DNA of 64,000 nucleotides from Halalkalibacter sp. APA_J-10(15) (GTDB lineage: Bacteria; Bacillota; Bacilli; Bacillales; Bacillaceae_D): NCBI RefSeq assembly GCF_023017105.1, contig NZ_JALKEV010000009.1:124001-188000 (forward strand), written 5' to 3'. The notes beneath the pieces are model-generated. The model had not been told where the DNA came from and did no database searches. It worked only from the letters and a program-made list of their open reading frames with translations. Positions 36,667 to 46,525 of the stretch are shown here, in pieces; the first letter of the stretch is position 1; each line of letters opens with the position of its first letter. A program made the translations under genes and the position numbers.

Positions 36667-38301
36667 CTAATTTGTTATCTCTTTTTCCTCTTCTTCATTT
36701 TCCAACTGATCGACAGGAGAAGGAATCGTTGTTCCTTCTAATATTTCGTCAATATCTTTGCGTAAAGATAAATAATTTTTATTCGTATGACCAGCGATAA
36801 TGAATTCGTTATCGATTTGTTGAAACCAGATTCTACGATGTGCCCAATAGGAGCCTTGAATGAGACCAATCATAAAAATAACTCCACCAATGATTAATAA
36901 CGGAAATGTATAGTCCTTTCTCAAAACGAGAGCTGTTACATGATTCGTTTCCAAATCGACAAATGACATCTTATATTCATTTTCACCTAAAGGCTCAAGG
37001 TTTGTTTGAATTCCAACAAAGCTTACTTCTCCTTCAGGAGTATCAGGTGTATACATATCGAAAATAAACACAGGATTGTTTGGAACATTTGATCGTGTTG
37101 ATGGAACATTATTATTTAAATAAAAATCTTGAAAATATTCACGGATTTCAACATAATACCCTTCTCCCAAATCATATACTGCTTGAGGGCTTGAGAGGTC
37201 AACATCCAATTGACCAAATTGTTCGCCAGTTTCCTTATTTTCAAGTGTGAAACTCATTGAGCTAAGTTCATTAAGCTTATAATCCATTTGATAAAGAGAA
37301 AAGCCACTAAATGTTAATGGTTCGTTTACTCGAATTGGATAGCGTTCTATCTCAACTAATTCAGCATTATCTCCAATGATTCCCGTATCTTGTCGTTCAT
37401 ATAACACAGCATTTGTTTGATAGTTACTAGCTATTGCACCTTCAGCTCGATTTAATGCCTCTCGGTACAACTCATTTTCTTCGTCGTAAACTTCAATAAT
37501 AAATTGTTCATTTTCGACATGAAACTGACCATCTGTATGCGGGACTTCAGCTGTTTCCCCTTCTCGAATCCACATATGATCATCAACATACATTCCAGGA
37601 AAATAACGTAGCATGCAACCAATTAAGAAGATAATTAACCCAATATGATTGACATATGGTCCCCATCTAGCAAAACGATTTTTTTCCGCAAGTACATTTC
37701 CGTTTTCTTCTCGAATTTTATATTTCTTTTGCTTTAATTTTTTGTTTATTGTCTGTAGCTTTTCATCAACATGGTTCACTTCTGTATAGCCGTAAAGGCG
37801 TTGACGTTTTAAGAAATTACGATGTTTTGAGACACGTTGATTTTTCAATGCACGATATAATGGAAAAAAACGATCAATACTCGCAATTAAAATTGATACT
37901 CCTAGCGCTGCTACTAGAAGCATGTACCACCATGTTCCATATAGGTTGTGCAACCCTAGCTCATAATAGAGCTTCCCTGTAAAGCCGTACTCGGCTTCAT
38001 AATGCTCTGTAGGACTTACACCACCTGGTATATACATTTCTTGTGGGTAAATCGTTCCTAATGAGGACGCTATTAATGTAATAACAATGATCCATATCCC
38101 GACTTTAACAGAAGAAAAAAACATCCAAACTTTATCTATCATTGTAGTCGTATATGTTTGCGAGCGACGAGCCACTCCTTCATATTTCATATCTAGGAGC
38201 TTAGTTGATTCGTTGTATTCACCAATTGGATTCCCACAAGCCTCACAAACTTGTGTCCCCTCTTGATTTAAATGTCCGCATTCACACTTGATTTGACTCA
38301 T
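36667..38301 (-). CDS. resB: Cytochrome c biogenesis protein ResB
   Basis: Partner of ResC in System II cytochrome c maturation. The 544-aa protein starts with a small cytoplasmic zinc ribbon (four Cys in CECGH and CEACG), then membrane helices near 60-80, 120-140 and 205-225, a large extracytoplasmic domain (about 230-480) and a final helix. The start is the ATG at 38301, with GAGGTG six bases upstream; an earlier GTG lies inside that site. It follows resA by 18 bases. Confidence 0.94.
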   Translation of the reverse strand: MSQIKCECGHLNQEGTQVCEACGNPIGEYNESTKLLDMKYEGVARRSQTYTTTMIDKVWMFFSSVKVGIWIIVITLIASSLGTIYPQEMYIPGGVSPTEHYEAEYGFTGKLYYELGLHNLYGTWWYMLLVAALGVSILIASIDRFFPLYRALKNQRVSKHRNFLKRQRLYGYTEVNHVDEKLQTINKKLKQKKYKIREENGNVLAEKNRFARWGPYVNHIGLIIFLIGCMLRYFPGMYVDDHMWIREGETAEVPHTDGQFHVENEQFIIEVYDEENELYREALNRAEGAIASNYQTNAVLYERQDTGIIGDNAELVEIERYPIRVNEPLTFSGFSLYQMDYKLNELSSMSFTLENKETGEQFGQLDVDLSSPQAVYDLGEGYYVEIREYFQDFYLNNNVPSTRSNVPNNPVFIFDMYTPDTPEGEVSFVGIQTNLEPLGENEYKMSFVDLETNHVTALVLRKDYTFPLLIIGGVIFMIGLIQGSYWAHRRIWFQQIDNEFIIAGHTNKNYLSLRKDIDEILEGTTIPSPVDQLENEEEEKEITN

Positions 38302-38319
38302 TCCCCACACCTCAATACT

Positions 38320-38850
38320 TTACTGATCTTCTGGTATTATCCGTTCCATAAAATCTCGTACCATGCTTTCTGTCATACCACCTTCAAAAACATGTTCGAC
38401 AGTGCCATGTTCATTTATTAAAATTGTAGTTGGTAAAGGATGGACGCCATATGCATTTGTCACAGAACGACCCTTATCGATTACAATCGGAAACGTCAAA
38501 TTATACCGACTAGCGAAACGCTCAACCGTCAGTTCTGGTTCGTTTACATTAACGGCAATAATTTCAACACCTTTTTCCTTATACTCATCGTATAACTCTT
38601 CCATAATCGGCATTTCTTTTTCACATGGAGGACAGAATGTACCCCAAAAATTAAGAAATACACCTTTCCCTTCATATTCACTTAATTCAATTCGTTCGCC
38701 ATTGAGGTCGGTTAATGCAAAATTAATCGACTCTTCTCCTACTTTCGCTAAACTTTGATCCATAAAAAATTGAGAATAAAACGTATAAGCAAGGGCTGCT
38801 CCGATCAATACTAAAACGCTCGTTCGCATCACTAAACGTTTTTGCTTCAT
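38320..38850 (-). CDS. resA: Thiol-disulfide oxidoreductase ResA
   Basis: Membrane-anchored thioredoxin-like protein that reduces the heme-binding cysteines of apocytochrome c. The 176 aa comprise an N-terminal membrane anchor (about 8-27) and a thioredoxin/AhpC-TSA fold with the redox pair C73-C76 (FCPPC) and a later cis-proline in HPLPTT. GAGGAGGA precedes the ATG. It heads resA-resB-resC, downstream of rluB. Confidence 0.95.
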   Translation of the reverse strand: MKQKRLVMRTSVLVLIGAALAYTFYSQFFMDQSLAKVGEESINFALTDLNGERIELSEYEGKGVFLNFWGTFCPPCEKEMPIMEELYDEYKEKGVEIIAVNVNEPELTVERFASRYNLTFPIVIDKGRSVTNAYGVHPLPTTILINEHGTVEHVFEGGMTESMVRDFMERIIPEDQ

Positions 38851-38925
38851 TCACTCGTCCTCCTCTCAAAAAACACTTAACACTATGTTATTATAACGTC
38901 TTCCTTAAAGCGGTGATAAGGCGTT

Positions 38926-39654
38926 TTATGACGGTTTCGTGACAGCTATTTCTCTTAAATGCTTCACTTCGATTGGCTTTAAAGCTCGTCCTTCACCTGG
39001 GTTTAATCCTTTTAAATTCAAAAAGCTGTATTCTTCTCTTTTTAACTTCATGACAGGGTGCCCAATTGCTTCAAGCATTCTTCTTACTTGGCGATTACGC
39101 CCTTCATGAATCGTTATTCGAATAATAGCTGTTTGCTTTCTCTTATCAAGTGAGGTCATTTTCACCTTCGCAGGTGCTGTTTTCCCATCCTCTAACACAA
39201 TTCCATTTTGAAGCTTCCTTAGCCCCTCTTTACTCGGGATTCCTTTTACCTTCGCAACATACACCTTATTTACATTATATTTCGGGTGCATTAAAAGATT
39301 TGCAAATTCTCCATCATTCGTTAGTAAAATAATTCCCGAGGTATCATAATCAAGTCGACCAATCGGAAAAACTCGTTGCTCAATTTCGATAAAGTCGGTT
39401 ACGACTTTTCGACCTTTATCGTCACTCACACTTGAAATCACACCACTAGGCTTATAAAGTAAAAAGTAGACAGGTTCTTCACGATCAATGGGTACACCAT
39501 TCACTTCTATCTCATCTTTATTAGGTATCACTTTTACACCTAGCTCTCGAACTACTTTCCCATTTACTCTTACTTTTCCTTCAATAATTAACTGTTCAGC
39601 TTTTCTTCTTGACGTAATTCCTGCTTGTGCAATGACTTTTTGTAGACGTTCCAT
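38926..39654 (-). CDS. rluB: Ribosomal large-subunit pseudouridine synthase RluB
   Basis: Modifies uridine near position 2605 (E. coli numbering) of 23S rRNA. The 242-aa product has an N-terminal S4 RNA-binding domain (about 2-48) and a pseudouridine synthase domain with the catalytic Asp in GRLDYDTSGIILLTNDG and the GRNRQVRRML motif. GAGGTG precedes the ATG. It stands between spmB and resA as in B. subtilis. Confidence 0.95.
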   Translation of the reverse strand: MERLQKVIAQAGITSRRKAEQLIIEGKVRVNGKVVRELGVKVIPNKDEIEVNGVPIDREEPVYFLLYKPSGVISSVSDDKGRKVVTDFIEIEQRVFPIGRLDYDTSGIILLTNDGEFANLLMHPKYNVNKVYVAKVKGIPSKEGLRKLQNGIVLEDGKTAPAKVKMTSLDKRKQTAIIRITIHEGRNRQVRRMLEAIGHPVMKLKREEYSFLNLKGLNPGEGRALKPIEVKHLREIAVTKPS

Positions 39655-39767
39655 ATGTTCACCTCATTTAACATCATACTCGTACCACTTTAATTTCTCA
39701 AGCAAATCAAACATTGCAATATTGTGAACAGTGTACGTATGATAATTTCGTAAAAATTCTCAAAACA

Positions 39768-39812
39768 AAAAAACTGATTACCTTAGTTTCATCATAACCA
39801 AAAAGTAATCAG
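39768..39812 (-). terminator. Terminator of dacB-spmA-spmB
   Basis: CTGATTAC and GTAATCAG (minus strand) pair across a long loop that may pair further, followed by seven T, just beyond the spmB stop codon. Confidence 0.7.
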
Positions 39813-39826
39813 CTAATAGCTCTATT

Positions 39827-40360
39827 CTACCTTCCAAACACATAACTTACAACAATTATAGCAGCTATAATACCTACTAAATCAGCTAAAAGACCTACTT
39901 TTAAAGCATCTCCCATTTTTCGAATTCCAACGGCTCCAAAATAAACGGTTAAAACATAAAACGTTGTATCCGTACTCCCTTGCATCGTCGATGCAAGGCG
40001 ACCGATAAACGAATCAGGACCATACGTCGCGATTAAATCAGACGTCATTCCTAAAGCACCTGTTCCAGAAATAGGTCTAATCAGTGCAAGAGGGACAATC
40101 TCTGATGGAATTCCTAGAGCTTGTAGCATCGGCTTTAGAAGCTCAATTATAAAATCCATTGCCCCAGACGCACGAAAAACAGAAATAGCTACTAACATTC
40201 CGACCAAATATGGAATTATTGAAATAGCCATTCCGAAACCTTCTTTAGCTCCTTCTACAAAAGTCTCGTAAGTTGGAACCTGTTTATATGTTCCGTACAT
40301 GAGCACAAATGCAATTAAAATGGGTATAAACCAAATGGAAATAACTGTAATCCAATTCAT
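39827..40360 (-). CDS. spmB: Spore maturation protein SpmB
   Basis: Membrane protein needed, with SpmA, for full spore-core dehydration and heat resistance. The 177-aa product has four or five helices of the nucleoside-recognition/gate family, with the PISGTGALGMTSDL and QGSTDTTFYVL motifs. It follows spmA by three bases. Relatives may form a transport gate; the substrate is unknown. Confidence 0.94.
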   Translation of the reverse strand: MNWITVISIWFIPILIAFVLMYGTYKQVPTYETFVEGAKEGFGMAISIIPYLVGMLVAISVFRASGAMDFIIELLKPMLQALGIPSEIVPLALIRPISGTGALGMTSDLIATYGPDSFIGRLASTMQGSTDTTFYVLTVYFGAVGIRKMGDALKVGLLADLVGIIAAIIVVSYVFGR

Positions 40361-40363
40361 GAC

Positions 40364-40954
40364 TCAGCGCCCCTTTCTTAAGCGACGATAGTAAAAAAAT
40401 CGATCGATAAGAATGGCACCTAATGTTGAACATATCGTAGCTATTAACGTGGTACCGACAATTTCTGTTGGAGCTACAGAATCATAACTCATACGAATGG
40501 ATATAACAGTTGTTGGAATTAAGGTTATGCTAGCTGTATTAATCGCTAACAAGGTAATCATGGATCGACTTGCTGAATCTTTATTACCATTTAGCTCCTT
40601 TAATTGTTGCATCGCTTTAATTCCCATTGGAGTAGCGGCATTGCCTAAACCAAAAAGGTTAGCAGACATATTTGATAAAATGTATCCCATTGCTGGATGG
40701 CCTTTAGGCACTTCAGGAAAAATTTTACGAACAAATGGCTCCATTAAACGTGACAAGCCTCGAAGCATACCAGCAACCTCTGCTATTCTCATGAGCCCTA
40801 ACCAAAAAACAAGAATACTAATGAGACCAATACAAATCGTAACAGCATCCTTAGCACCTGAAAAAATGGCTTCATTCACTTCAGACATTCTACCGTTAAA
40901 AGCTGCAAAAACTACGCCAATGACTAGCATTGACATCCATATTTTATTAATCAT
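40364..40954 (-). CDS. spmA: Spore maturation protein SpmA
   Basis: Partner of SpmB in spore-core dehydration. The 196-aa, five-helix membrane protein shows the family motif NMSANLFGLGNAATPMGIKA near residue 93-112. Its start overlaps the dacB stop by eight bases, so it is coupled to dacB. Confidence 0.94.
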   Translation of the reverse strand: MINKIWMSMLVIGVVFAAFNGRMSEVNEAIFSGAKDAVTICIGLISILVFWLGLMRIAEVAGMLRGLSRLMEPFVRKIFPEVPKGHPAMGYILSNMSANLFGLGNAATPMGIKAMQQLKELNGNKDSASRSMITLLAINTASITLIPTTVISIRMSYDSVAPTEIVGTTLIATICSTLGAILIDRFFYYRRLRKGR

Positions 40955-42086
40955 ACGGTTTCACTCCAATATAAGAAGAAAAAACATTTTTAAAATTCGT
41001 CCAAAAGCCTTTTTCTTGTTCAATTGGAGCTTCGTAAATAATCGGAACTCTACCGATCAAGTCATTGTAGACAAGTACATCATAATGACCTACTTTTTGT
41101 TGATCAAATCGCTGTTCCTGTCCACTTTTTTTCGGAGGTTCATCAAGAGTGAGTGAAATTTCTAACGATTCTTTTTCTGATTCATTTAATGGATAAAGAA
41201 AAGGATGAGAAACATATATACGATCTTTATAAAAAGGATGATCGATACCTTTAATCATTCCCTTTTCAATAATCATTTCTGTTTCATATTGATCAAACAC
41301 CCATTCAAATAAGTTCATATGGTCATGCCAATCACTTGGAGCATTTAACGTCACAACGATATATTTGTTTTCACTTTTTTCAGCTGTTGAAACAAGAGTT
41401 CTTTTAGCGCGTTTTGTAAATCCTGTTTTTCCTCCAGTTGAATGAGGATACAGCTCTGTTAATAAACGATTTTTATTTTTCCAAACGCGTATTTGTTCAC
41501 CGTCAACTCGATGACTTTTGGTAGAAGCAATCGTTCGATATTGTTCAAATTGCATCGCATATTGTGTCAAAAGAGCCATATCATAGGCAGTGGAAAAGTG
41601 GTCTTCATGATCATCTAAACCATGAGGGTTTTGAAACAGCGTATTGTACATACCAATTTGCTTTGCTTTCTCATTCATTAAATAGACAAATCCCTCTAAG
41701 CTGCCACCGACATGCTCAGCAATAGCTATCGCTGCATCATTACCACTTCTTAACATTAATCCATATACTAAATCTTCAAGTGCCATTTCTTCTCCAGCTC
41801 TTAAATAAATCGAAGATCCTTCTGTTCCCTCAGCACGATTACTCACTTTAACCATTTCGTTCATTTTTCCTGACTCAATGGCTAATAAAGCTGTCATAAT
41901 CTTGGTTATACTAGCAATTCTTAGTTGATCATGAGCATTCTTTTCATATAACACTCTTCCTGATTCTTGTTCCATTAATATAGCAGCTTGAGCAGAAACA
42001 TGGCGATTGTTTGCCTGTGTAATTTGTGATTGTGCAGAAAAAATCATGATTATAGCAATGCTCATACATATAATTCTTCTTCCCAT
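40947..42086 (-). CDS. dacB: D-alanyl-D-alanine carboxypeptidase DacB
   Basis: Sporulation PBP5* that trims cross-linking in the cortex. The 379-aa product has a signal peptide (about 1-26) and the S11 peptidase motifs S59-x-x-K62 (SITK), SGN (114-116) and KTG (220-222), and a C-terminal amphipathic tail. First gene of dacB-spmA-spmB, with a clear sigma-E-type promoter about 65 bases upstream, matching mother-cell expression in B. subtilis. Confidence 0.95.
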   Translation of the reverse strand: MGRRIICMSIAIIMIFSAQSQITQANNRHVSAQAAILMEQESGRVLYEKNAHDQLRIASITKIMTALLAIESGKMNEMVKVSNRAEGTEGSSIYLRAGEEMALEDLVYGLMLRSGNDAAIAIAEHVGGSLEGFVYLMNEKAKQIGMYNTLFQNPHGLDDHEDHFSTAYDMALLTQYAMQFEQYRTIASTKSHRVDGEQIRVWKNKNRLLTELYPHSTGGKTGFTKRAKRTLVSTAEKSENKYIVVTLNAPSDWHDHMNLFEWVFDQYETEMIIEKGMIKGIDHPFYKDRIYVSHPFLYPLNESEKESLEISLTLDEPPKKSGQEQRFDQQKVGHYDVLVYNDLIGRVPIIYEAPIEQEKGFWTNFKNVFSSYIGVKPYD

Positions 42087-42152
42087 CTCTCCATCCCCAT
42101 CCTTGACTAATAGGATTCAACTAAACTTGTCCTGTCATTCTCTTATTAGCCC

Positions 42153-42180
42153 ATTCTATGCAATGGTGACAAAAATATGA
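42153..42180 (-). promoter_or_regulatory. Sigma-E promoter of dacB-spmA-spmB
   Basis: The minus strand reads TCATATT, 13 bases, CATAGAAT, nearly perfect for sigma E (KMATATT and CATACANT). Confidence 0.8.
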
Positions 42181-42430
42181 TAATAAAAACTGCGGTAGCG
42201 ATTTTTTCTTAATTGCGTCGTGCCCAAATCGTTGTAACGCATGGTGCCACGCCATCCGAGAATCCGTCTACATCCTCTTTAACTAACCTTTTAAACATCT
42301 TTTCATTCAATCTTTTTATAATAGGATATACTGATAAATTCTGATCCTGATTCAAAATAAACACTTCTATTATATTCAAGCTCATAATTTTACTTATTAT
42401 AGAGAAAATATAAAAATGGGGGGTTGAACG
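42181..42430. other. AT-rich intergenic region
   Basis: Part of a 344-base gap between dacB and the divergent YetF-like gene. I see no convincing gene. A minus-strand frame here (42209-42448) has no ribosome site and overlaps the start of the next gene. The region should hold the promoter of the gene at 42431, but no clean boxes stand out. Confidence 0.5.
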
Positions 42431-43135
42431 ATGGAAGAGTTGTTTCAAATATTCGGAAGAATCATGACGATTTTACCACTTCTTTTAATGCTGACATTGT
42501 ATATGGGAAGGCGTGCGATTGGTCAAATGCCCGTATTTGATTTTCTTATTATGATGACACTTGCTTCAGTTACAGGAGCTGATATTGCTGATCCGAGCAT
42601 TCAGCATACTTACACAGCTTTTGCAATTGTTGTCATTGCTCTTTTTCAAAAAGTTGTTTCAACCTTATTAATTAAAAGGAAATCATTTGCTAAGTGGATT
42701 ACATTTCATCCAATTGAAGTCATTCGTGATGGAAAATTAATTAAAGCAAATCTAGAAAATGTTCAATATTCAGTTGATAACATTTTACAGCTATTGCGTG
42801 GAAAGGATATTTTTAATATTGAGGACGTTTATTCAGCCATTATCGAAGCAAACGGTTCGCTTAGTGTGCAAAAAAAAGCAAATAAAGTGACTCCTACTAG
42901 AGAAGAATTCAATCTAGCTAATCCAATAGACACAATTGCTTATCCCGTTATTGTAGATGGACGTTTTATGAAAGAAGTGATTACTCACTTAAATACAACA
43001 GAAGAATCCCTTCGCCAACAGCTTATTGATAAAGGGATTCATCGTATTGAAGATATTTTTCTTTGCACAATGACACGTTCAGGGGACACCCAATTATCCT
43101 ACACAACGAAACAACCTCTTAACCCTTATGTGTAA
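42431..43135 (+). CDS. DUF421 (YetF family) membrane protein
   Basis: A 234-aa YetF-type protein: three N-terminal helices (about 11-80) with the characteristic GRRAIGQMPVFDFLIMMTLASV segment, then cytoplasmic alpha/beta domains (about 95-230) with the RDGKLIKANLE and LLRGKDIFNIEDV blocks. It lacks a DUF1657 tail. YetF-type proteins recur in spore-forming Firmicutes; the B. subtilis set (YetF, YdfS, YkjA, YrbG) is poorly understood. It ends five bases from the convergent 2Duf gene, so both seem part of one membrane-protein cluster. Start: ATG with GGGGGG seven bases upstream. Confidence 0.88.
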   Translation: MEELFQIFGRIMTILPLLLMLTLYMGRRAIGQMPVFDFLIMMTLASVTGADIADPSIQHTYTAFAIVVIALFQKVVSTLLIKRKSFAKWITFHPIEVIRDGKLIKANLENVQYSVDNILQLLRGKDIFNIEDVYSAIIEANGSLSVQKKANKVTPTREEFNLANPIDTIAYPVIVDGRFMKEVITHLNTTEESLRQQLIDKGIHRIEDIFLCTMTRSGDTQLSYTTKQPLNPYV

Positions 43136-43140
43136 AGATA

Positions 43141-43998
43141 TTATTTCGTATAAGGTGAAACCATTTGATATACAGCATGCATTTGTTCTGCACACCATCG
43201 ATACTGTTTTTTTACTTGAGGCTGTTCTGTATCCAGTGAAAACAATTCCAAATCAGCTTGAACCTGTTTTATACTTGCTTCAAGCAATGGAAGCTCTGTT
43301 GGCTTGGGAACTGTCAGCTGATCATCAAATAAATCAATGGTTAATTGACCATATTCATCGATTTGAGCTAAAACGACATTCTCAACTAATGCATTCATTT
43401 TCTCTAGTTCCGTTTGTAGCCATTCTCTACTTAATCCCCTTGTCGCTAATGGTTCATCTAAAATTTCTCCATCCATTATGACTGTCTCGGGCTCTTTAAT
43501 AGCCGGAACGTTTTGATTTAATATTTTTGCGGTTAAAGGTTGAGTATCTTTTTTCAACAGAACATTTAATTCACCATTCCCTTCAAGAACCGCAAATTCT
43601 ACATCTGTAAATTGAAATACATTTTTCGATCGTAATTTGCGTAATAACTCATCTGTATTTATGTGTTGCTTCTTCATATTATCTTCAAGAATCTTTCCAT
43701 CTTTAACAATGGGAACTCCTTTCCCATAGAACAGCGTTCGAACTTTCTTACTCACTTCACTTAGATAAGAAATACTAATCATCCCTACACACCAGACGAC
43801 TAATGAAATGAGAGCCCAACCAAATGGAATTGACAGATGAAACGAACCCATAGCTACGATGAGTGAAATGATTAAAATGAAACTAAATTCAATTATTGAA
43901 GCTTCACCGATCGGTTTTCGTACAAACAACCTCCCTATTGTTATTACGATAATAAAACCGATCGCACTTCGTAGTATAACTTCTAACCATCCTGGCAT
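43141..43998 (-). CDS. 2Duf protein: DUF421 with C-terminal DUF1657-like domain
   Basis: At 285 aa this has the YetF (DUF421) part (three helices about 5-80 with GRLFVRKPIGEASIIEF, then soluble domains to about 225) and an extra C-terminal region (about 238-283) that aligns with the two free DUF1657 proteins of the same operon (pattern A-x4-Q-x-DL-x-x-F-x-L-x-TE). This is the layout of the 2Duf protein, which is reported to be the main contributor to the heat-resistance effect of the spoVA2mob operon. Last gene of the seven-gene operon, 24 bases after a DUF1657 gene. AAGGATGTGATGAA precedes the ATG. Confidence 0.88.
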   Translation of the reverse strand: MPGWLEVILRSAIGFIIVITIGRLFVRKPIGEASIIEFSFILIISLIVAMGSFHLSIPFGWALISLVVWCVGMISISYLSEVSKKVRTLFYGKGVPIVKDGKILEDNMKKQHINTDELLRKLRSKNVFQFTDVEFAVLEGNGELNVLLKKDTQPLTAKILNQNVPAIKEPETVIMDGEILDEPLATRGLSREWLQTELEKMNALVENVVLAQIDEYGQLTIDLFDDQLTVPKPTELPLLEASIKQVQADLELFSLDTEQPQVKKQYRWCAEQMHAVYQMVSPYTK

Positions 43999-44022
43999 TT
44001 CATCACATCCTTAAACTTATAC

Positions 44023-44229
44023 TTATTGTGGTTCATATTGCGGTTCTTGAAATTCAATTTCTTGTTTTCTTTTTTGAACTTCATCTACAACTGACCTTGT
44101 CTTGAGAGCTGCTTGTCTGAATGCCTCGCTCGCTTCCTGCTCCTTCGTTTTTAATGAAAGAGAAAGTAAGCTTGCTTCAATGGCTTTTAACGATACTAAC
44201 GCGCTTTCTACTTTTGAAGCTACCGTCAT
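44023..44229 (-). CDS. DUF1657 protein (68 aa)
   Basis: Small, soluble helical protein, second DUF1657 copy of the operon. It begins MTVASKVESALVSLKAIEASL like the first copy (46618-46821) and ends with an acidic EPQYEPQ tail. It lies 11 bases after the spoVAEb stop and 24 bases before the 2Duf gene, with AGGTG before the ATG. Known members occur in spoVA2mob operons; biochemical role unknown. Confidence 0.88.
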   Translation of the reverse strand: MTVASKVESALVSLKAIEASLLSLSLKTKEQEASEAFRQAALKTRSVVDEVQKRKQEIEFQEPQYEPQ

Positions 44230-44240
44230 TACGTAATCAC

Positions 44241-44591
44241 CTACCCTTTCGATTTAAAGACCAATGATGCTAAAAAGCCAAATATAATGGCCGCTGAAAT
44301 ACCTGCACTTGTGACTTCAAAAATCCCGGTCAACACACCGATTATCCCACTACGTTCTGCTTCAGCCATTGCACCATGGACTAGCGAATTACCGAAGCTT
44401 GTAATAGGTACAGTTGCACCTGCCCCTGCGAAATCAATTAAAGGCTCATATAATCCGAGACCATCCAATATCGCACCGCTTACAACTAGCGCACTCATTG
44501 TATGAGCAGGTGTTAATTTACCTATATCCATTAAAAGCTGACCAATGACACATATGAGACCACCGACAATAAACGCAAATAAAAAGGTCAT
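44241..44591 (-). CDS. spoVAEb: Stage V sporulation protein AE (SpoVAEb)
   Basis: 116-aa membrane protein with about three or four helices, homologous to SpoVAC; part of the Ca-DPA channel complex of the spore inner membrane. Family motifs: [15 protein letters not shown]-like start (here [10 protein letters not shown]) and the [19 protein letters not shown] block. It overlaps the spoVAD stop by four bases. Belongs to the spoVA2mob-type operon, not the housekeeping spoVA operon, because spoVAA/AB/AF are absent. Confidence 0.93.
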   Translation of the reverse strand: MTFLFAFIVGGLICVIGQLLMDIGKLTPAHTMSALVVSGAILDGLGLYEPLIDFAGAGATVPITSFGNSLVHGAMAEAERSGIIGVLTGIFEVTSAGISAAIIFGFLASLVFKSKG

Positions 44592-45604
44592 TCACCTCCA
44601 CCTCCTACTTCTATTGAAACGGCATGAGCAATACACGGTATCGTTTCATTTTGTTGGTAAGATAAAGGTGATAACAAGGCTCCTGTAGCAACAACTAATA
44701 ATCGTTTTACCTGACCTTCGCGCATAGTTTTTAGTAGATGACCATAGACGACTGCTGCCGAACAACCTGGCCCACTTGCTCCTGCTAAAATCGGTTGTCC
44801 CTCCCGATAAATCATGAGACCACAATCTTGAAACGTATCATCCTTGATAAATAATTGCTTTTCACTTAACAGTTCCTTCGCAATGGGTAAGCCAATTTCC
44901 CCTAAATCACCAGTGACAATGAGATCATAATAATCGTCTGGTAAATTCAAATCTCGAAAGTGAGCAGCAATAGTATCCGCAGCTGCTGGGGCCATTGCAG
45001 CCCCCATATTAAAAGGATCTGATAGTCCCATGTCAACGACTTTCCCCATCGTTGCTGACGTTACGACAGGTCCTTCACCTGAATGGGCGACGACCGCTGC
45101 TCCAGATGCTGTCACCGTCCATTGCGCCGTAGGAGGCTTCTGCCCACCATATTCTGTTGGATAACGGAACTGCTTTTCTGTAGCAGCGTTATGACTTGAA
45201 GCGGCTGTCACTATCCGGTTTGCACTTTTTGAATTAACTAGAAGCGCACCTAGTGCAAGCCCCTCCATCGATGTTGAACATGCGCCAAACAATCCAACAT
45301 AAGGGATAGTCAATGTTCGACTCGCAAAGCTCGATGGCGTCATTTGATTAATTAAATCACCAGTGATCATAAATTGAACATCTTCTTTCTGCAAAGAAGC
45401 CTTTTCCAAGGAGCGAACAATTGATTCTTCTAATAAAACTTTTTGTGCTTTTTCATACGATTCCTGTCCTAGCCATAAATCACTATGAAGAATATCAAAA
45501 TCATCTGCTATTGCTCCATTTGCTTCAAATGGCCCACCTACTGTTGCGGTTGATATAATGACAGGTTTCTGTTCAAATGACCAAGATTGATGTCCTTGTA
45601 GCAT
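44588..45604 (-). CDS. spoVAD: Stage V sporulation protein AD (SpoVAD)
   Basis: 338-aa soluble thiolase-like-fold protein that binds DPA for uptake into the forespore. Visible blocks: [18 protein letters not shown] (start), [16 protein letters not shown] (former thiolase nucleophile region) and [15 protein letters not shown]. It starts directly on the spoVAC stop codon. Standard length. Confidence 0.94.
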   Translation of the reverse strand: MLQGHQSWSFEQKPVIISTATVGGPFEANGAIADDFDILHSDLWLGQESYEKAQKVLLEESIVRSLEKASLQKEDVQFMITGDLINQMTPSSFASRTLTIPYVGLFGACSTSMEGLALGALLVNSKSANRIVTAASSHNAATEKQFRYPTEYGGQKPPTAQWTVTASGAAVVAHSGEGPVVTSATMGKVVDMGLSDPFNMGAAMAPAAADTIAAHFRDLNLPDDYYDLIVTGDLGEIGLPIAKELLSEKQLFIKDDTFQDCGLMIYREGQPILAGASGPGCSAAVVYGHLLKTMREGQVKRLLVVATGALLSPLSYQQNETIPCIAHAVSIEVGGGGE

Positions 45605-46084
45605 TTACAGTCCTCCCCATTGGATGAAAACGGTTTTAATTAATGCAATAACGAACGCGGCAACAGTTCCAAATACAATGACTGAGCCAGCTAGCTTGAA
45701 TATATTACCTCCTACTCCAAGCACATAACCTTCTGTTCGATGTTCAATGGCAGCTGAGGCAACCGAGTTAGCAAAACCGGTTACAGGAACAGCCGTCCCT
45801 GCGCCGGCAAATTGAGCAAATCGATCATATACACCAAAGCCGGTAAACAATACAGCAAGTAGTATGAGAGTGGCAATAGTCGGGTCGCTTGCAGAGCGTT
45901 GCGTGAAGTCAAAAAAAGTATAATAAAACATTTGAATACATTGCCCGATCACACAAATAAAGCCCCCGACTAAAAAAGCTTTTATACAGTTTTTTATAAC
46001 AGGTCTTTTTTTCTCATGTTTCTGTGCTAGCTGTTGATATTGATCTTGTTTTGGCGAGATATTTTTCTTCTTATTTTGAGACAT
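45605..46084 (-). CDS. spoVAC: Stage V sporulation protein AC (SpoVAC)
   Basis: 159-aa membrane protein (about four helices after a basic N-terminal tail, residues 1-30); in B. subtilis SpoVAC is a mechanosensitive channel part for Ca-DPA release. Motifs: FLVGGFICVIGQ and GAGTAVPVTGFANSVASAAIEHRTEG. It follows the YhcN/YlaJ lipoprotein gene by 12 bases. Confidence 0.94.
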   Translation of the reverse strand: MSQNKKKNISPKQDQYQQLAQKHEKKRPVIKNCIKAFLVGGFICVIGQCIQMFYYTFFDFTQRSASDPTIATLILLAVLFTGFGVYDRFAQFAGAGTAVPVTGFANSVASAAIEHRTEGYVLGVGGNIFKLAGSVIVFGTVAAFVIALIKTVFIQWGGL

Positions 46085-46096
46085 TTTACTACCCTC

Positions 46097-46525
46097 CTAT
46101 CCTTTCATCATTTCATCTAATTCTTTTAAGCGTTTTGACAATCGTTCTTCACTAATTGAACGTTGCTTCAATTGCTGTTCGAGCTTTCCAACCTCAATAA
46201 AGATTTTCTCATCTGTTGAAACATGTACAGTCGCATCTGGATATCTCTTTTTGATAGCATCATGTGACTTTTTCCTTATTTCCTTTAGAAAAAAACGGTC
46301 CAGTGGTTTTACATGAGGCGTTATATATACGTTATTCCCCTGCGAAACCCCTTTCACTTCGATAACTTCATCCATTGATAAGACAATTTCTTTCGCTGTA
46401 TTTGCCATGTTCTGCTCTACTATGACGTCCTTTAATTGCAGTGATTTTATTTCTTCGTTCGTATTCATTTCACATCCTATCAAATAAAAGCAACATACTA
46501 ATAAAATCAATATGATCTTTTTCAT
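46097..46525 (-). CDS. YhcN/YlaJ family sporulation lipoprotein
   Basis: 142-aa lipoprotein: signal with LIGC (lipid cysteine C18), then the YhcN/YlaJ domain (about 45-110) with NNVYITPHVKP and a charged C-terminal helix. YhcN/YlaJ proteins sit in the spore inner membrane. Its place as second gene before spoVAC is the same as in the spoVA2mob operon. Confidence 0.9.
   Translation of the reverse strand: MKKIILILLVCCFYLIGCEMNTNEEIKSLQLKDVIVEQNMANTAKEIVLSMDEVIEVKGVSQGNNVYITPHVKPLDRFFLKEIRKKSHDAIKKRYPDATVHVSTDEKIFIEVGKLEQQLKQRSISEERLSKRLKELDEMMKG

Noticed and set aside
40497-41156. Long plus-strand frame (219 codons) opposite spmA and dacB
   Set aside because: It runs over two clearly conserved genes, and its composition is that of an antisense shadow without a start signal.
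42209-42448. Minus-strand frame of 79 codons before the YetF-like gene
   Set aside because: No Shine-Dalgarno site at any of its ATGs and it overlaps the start of a well-supported gene on the other strand.
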